DNA from: Gemmata massiliana
Lineage (GTDB): Bacteria > Planctomycetota > Planctomycetia > Gemmatales > Gemmataceae
DNA: 64,000 nucleotides
Direction: 5' to 3'
Assembly (NCBI RefSeq): GCF_901538265.1
Contig: NZ_LR593886.1
Location: 6,407,738 to 6,471,737, forward strand
The notes beneath the pieces are model-generated. The model worked only from the letters and a program-made list of their open reading frames with translations. It searched no databases and was not told where the DNA came from. Below, in pieces: positions 63,548-64,000 of the stretch. A program made the translations under genes and the position numbers. The stretch's first letter is position 1. Each line of letters begins with the position of its first letter.

Positions 63548-64000
63548 ATGCAATCGAAAATAGTATTCCAATCGGAACGCGCCGCGGGGCTCGAATCGAC
63601 CATTCGCGCAAACACGCACGTGGCCCTCGCGTCGGTCGCACGCGTGGTCGAGCCCAAGGCTTTATCTCAGCAGGCGATGGCCCGCGCCCGTGAACTCGTC
63701 CCCCGTTTCGCGACCGGCTCCGTCAGCGACTCGGACCTGCACCACCTCTCCACCATTCTGGTGAGTGTGGGGTGGAACAAGAACGACGACGTGTTCGACC
63801 CGGTCGAGAGCTGGGTCGCGCGGCATACGCCGTCACACAAGCAGCTGAATTATGAGCACGACGACAGCAAAATCGTCGGGCACATCACGGCCAACTACGT
63901 GATGGACGTCGCGGGGAACGCGGTCGCGGACGAGACCTGTTCCGACTCGCTGCCGGCCAAGTTCCACATCGTCAGCGCTGGGGTGCTTTACAAGCACTGG
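63548..64000 (+). CDS. Probable phage morphogenesis protein, 3' partial
   Basis: ATG 63548 (MQSKIVFQSERAAGLESTIR) follows AGAGGTGG and stays open to the window end, 151 codons. It starts 14 bases after the tape-measure stop. SHKQLNYEHDDSKIVGHITA resembles the N--H-----IVGHI motif of phage prohead proteases, and FDPVESWVARHTP fits that family's start, but the assignment is weak. No signal peptide. The rest lies outside. Confidence 0.5.
   Translation, partial: MQSKIVFQSERAAGLESTIRANTHVALASVARVVEPKALSQQAMARARELVPRFATGSVSDSDLHHLSTILVSVGWNKNDDVFDPVESWVARHTPSHKQLNYEHDDSKIVGHITANYVMDVAGNAVADETCSDSLPAKFHIVSAGVLYKHW

Overview
The window is high-GC (about two thirds G+C) chromosomal DNA from a planctomycete, most probably of the family Gemmataceae. 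The evidence is the gene content: a DUF1559 pseudopilin-like protein, a surface protein with the planctomycete EDRTVPS N-terminal motif and a dockerin-like tail, a BBP7-type outer-membrane barrel, a PVC-type CxxCH dehydrogenase-like protein with a c-type heme motif, a sigma factor fused to membrane and TIGR03067 domains, a member of the Gemmata CACCRR paralogue family, and a PEP-CTERM-like protein. No rRNA gene or CRISPR array was seen.

1-12 kb is mainly cell-surface and secreted proteins: the 3' part of a DUF11/FG-GAP protein, an S1C serine protease with a perfect 509-bp internal duplication, a pseudopilin, a DUF2306 membrane protein, a PEP-CTERM-like protein, a parallel beta-helix surface protein and a BBP7 barrel. 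Among them lies thiC under a TPP riboswitch. 12-26 kb holds an uncharacterised protein, an ABC-2 permease, an ABC exporter with a degraded ATPase site, an inositol-phosphatase-like enzyme, a sirtuin, FolD, an AI-2E family permease, an OFA-type MFS transporter, a Gemmata-family protein and a DedA protein.

26-49 kb holds the membrane-tethered sigma factor, hemC with a HIT protein (overlapping ATGA), two tandem TPM-domain proteins, hslVU (split by a palindromic repeat), secreted hypotheticals, the CxxCH protein, a Ser/Thr kinase, an esterase and a PadR regulator with twin palindromic sites. It continues with a CGNR regulator divergent from a zinc-free alcohol-dehydrogenase-like oxidoreductase, a flavin disulfide reductase and two small membrane proteins. 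Several strong Rho-independent terminators separate these units.

49-55.5 kb is a gene graveyard: a broken IS630-type transposase, an AT-rich patch, and a decayed BREX phage-defence operon in the order brxA-brxB-brxC-pglX (minus strand). Every BREX gene is frameshifted, brxC is fused by deletion to an internal piece of pglX, and pglZ and brxL are absent. A tRNA-Arg(ACG) gene marks its edge.

55.8-64 kb looks like an integrated phage-like element that runs out of the window. It has a tyrosine recombinase with an unusual first catalytic box, a Panacea (SocA/DUF4065) antitoxin with a candidate toxin behind a strongly palindromic promoter, an excisionase-like HTH protein coupled to an XRE repressor, and repeated operator-like sites in the divergent promoter. 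After these come a small protein, a complete IS630 element with TA target and inverted repeats, a 5'-truncated tape-measure-like protein, and the start of a probable phage morphogenesis gene. The most notable items are the decayed BREX locus, the candidate PanAT module and the IS-truncated prophage.
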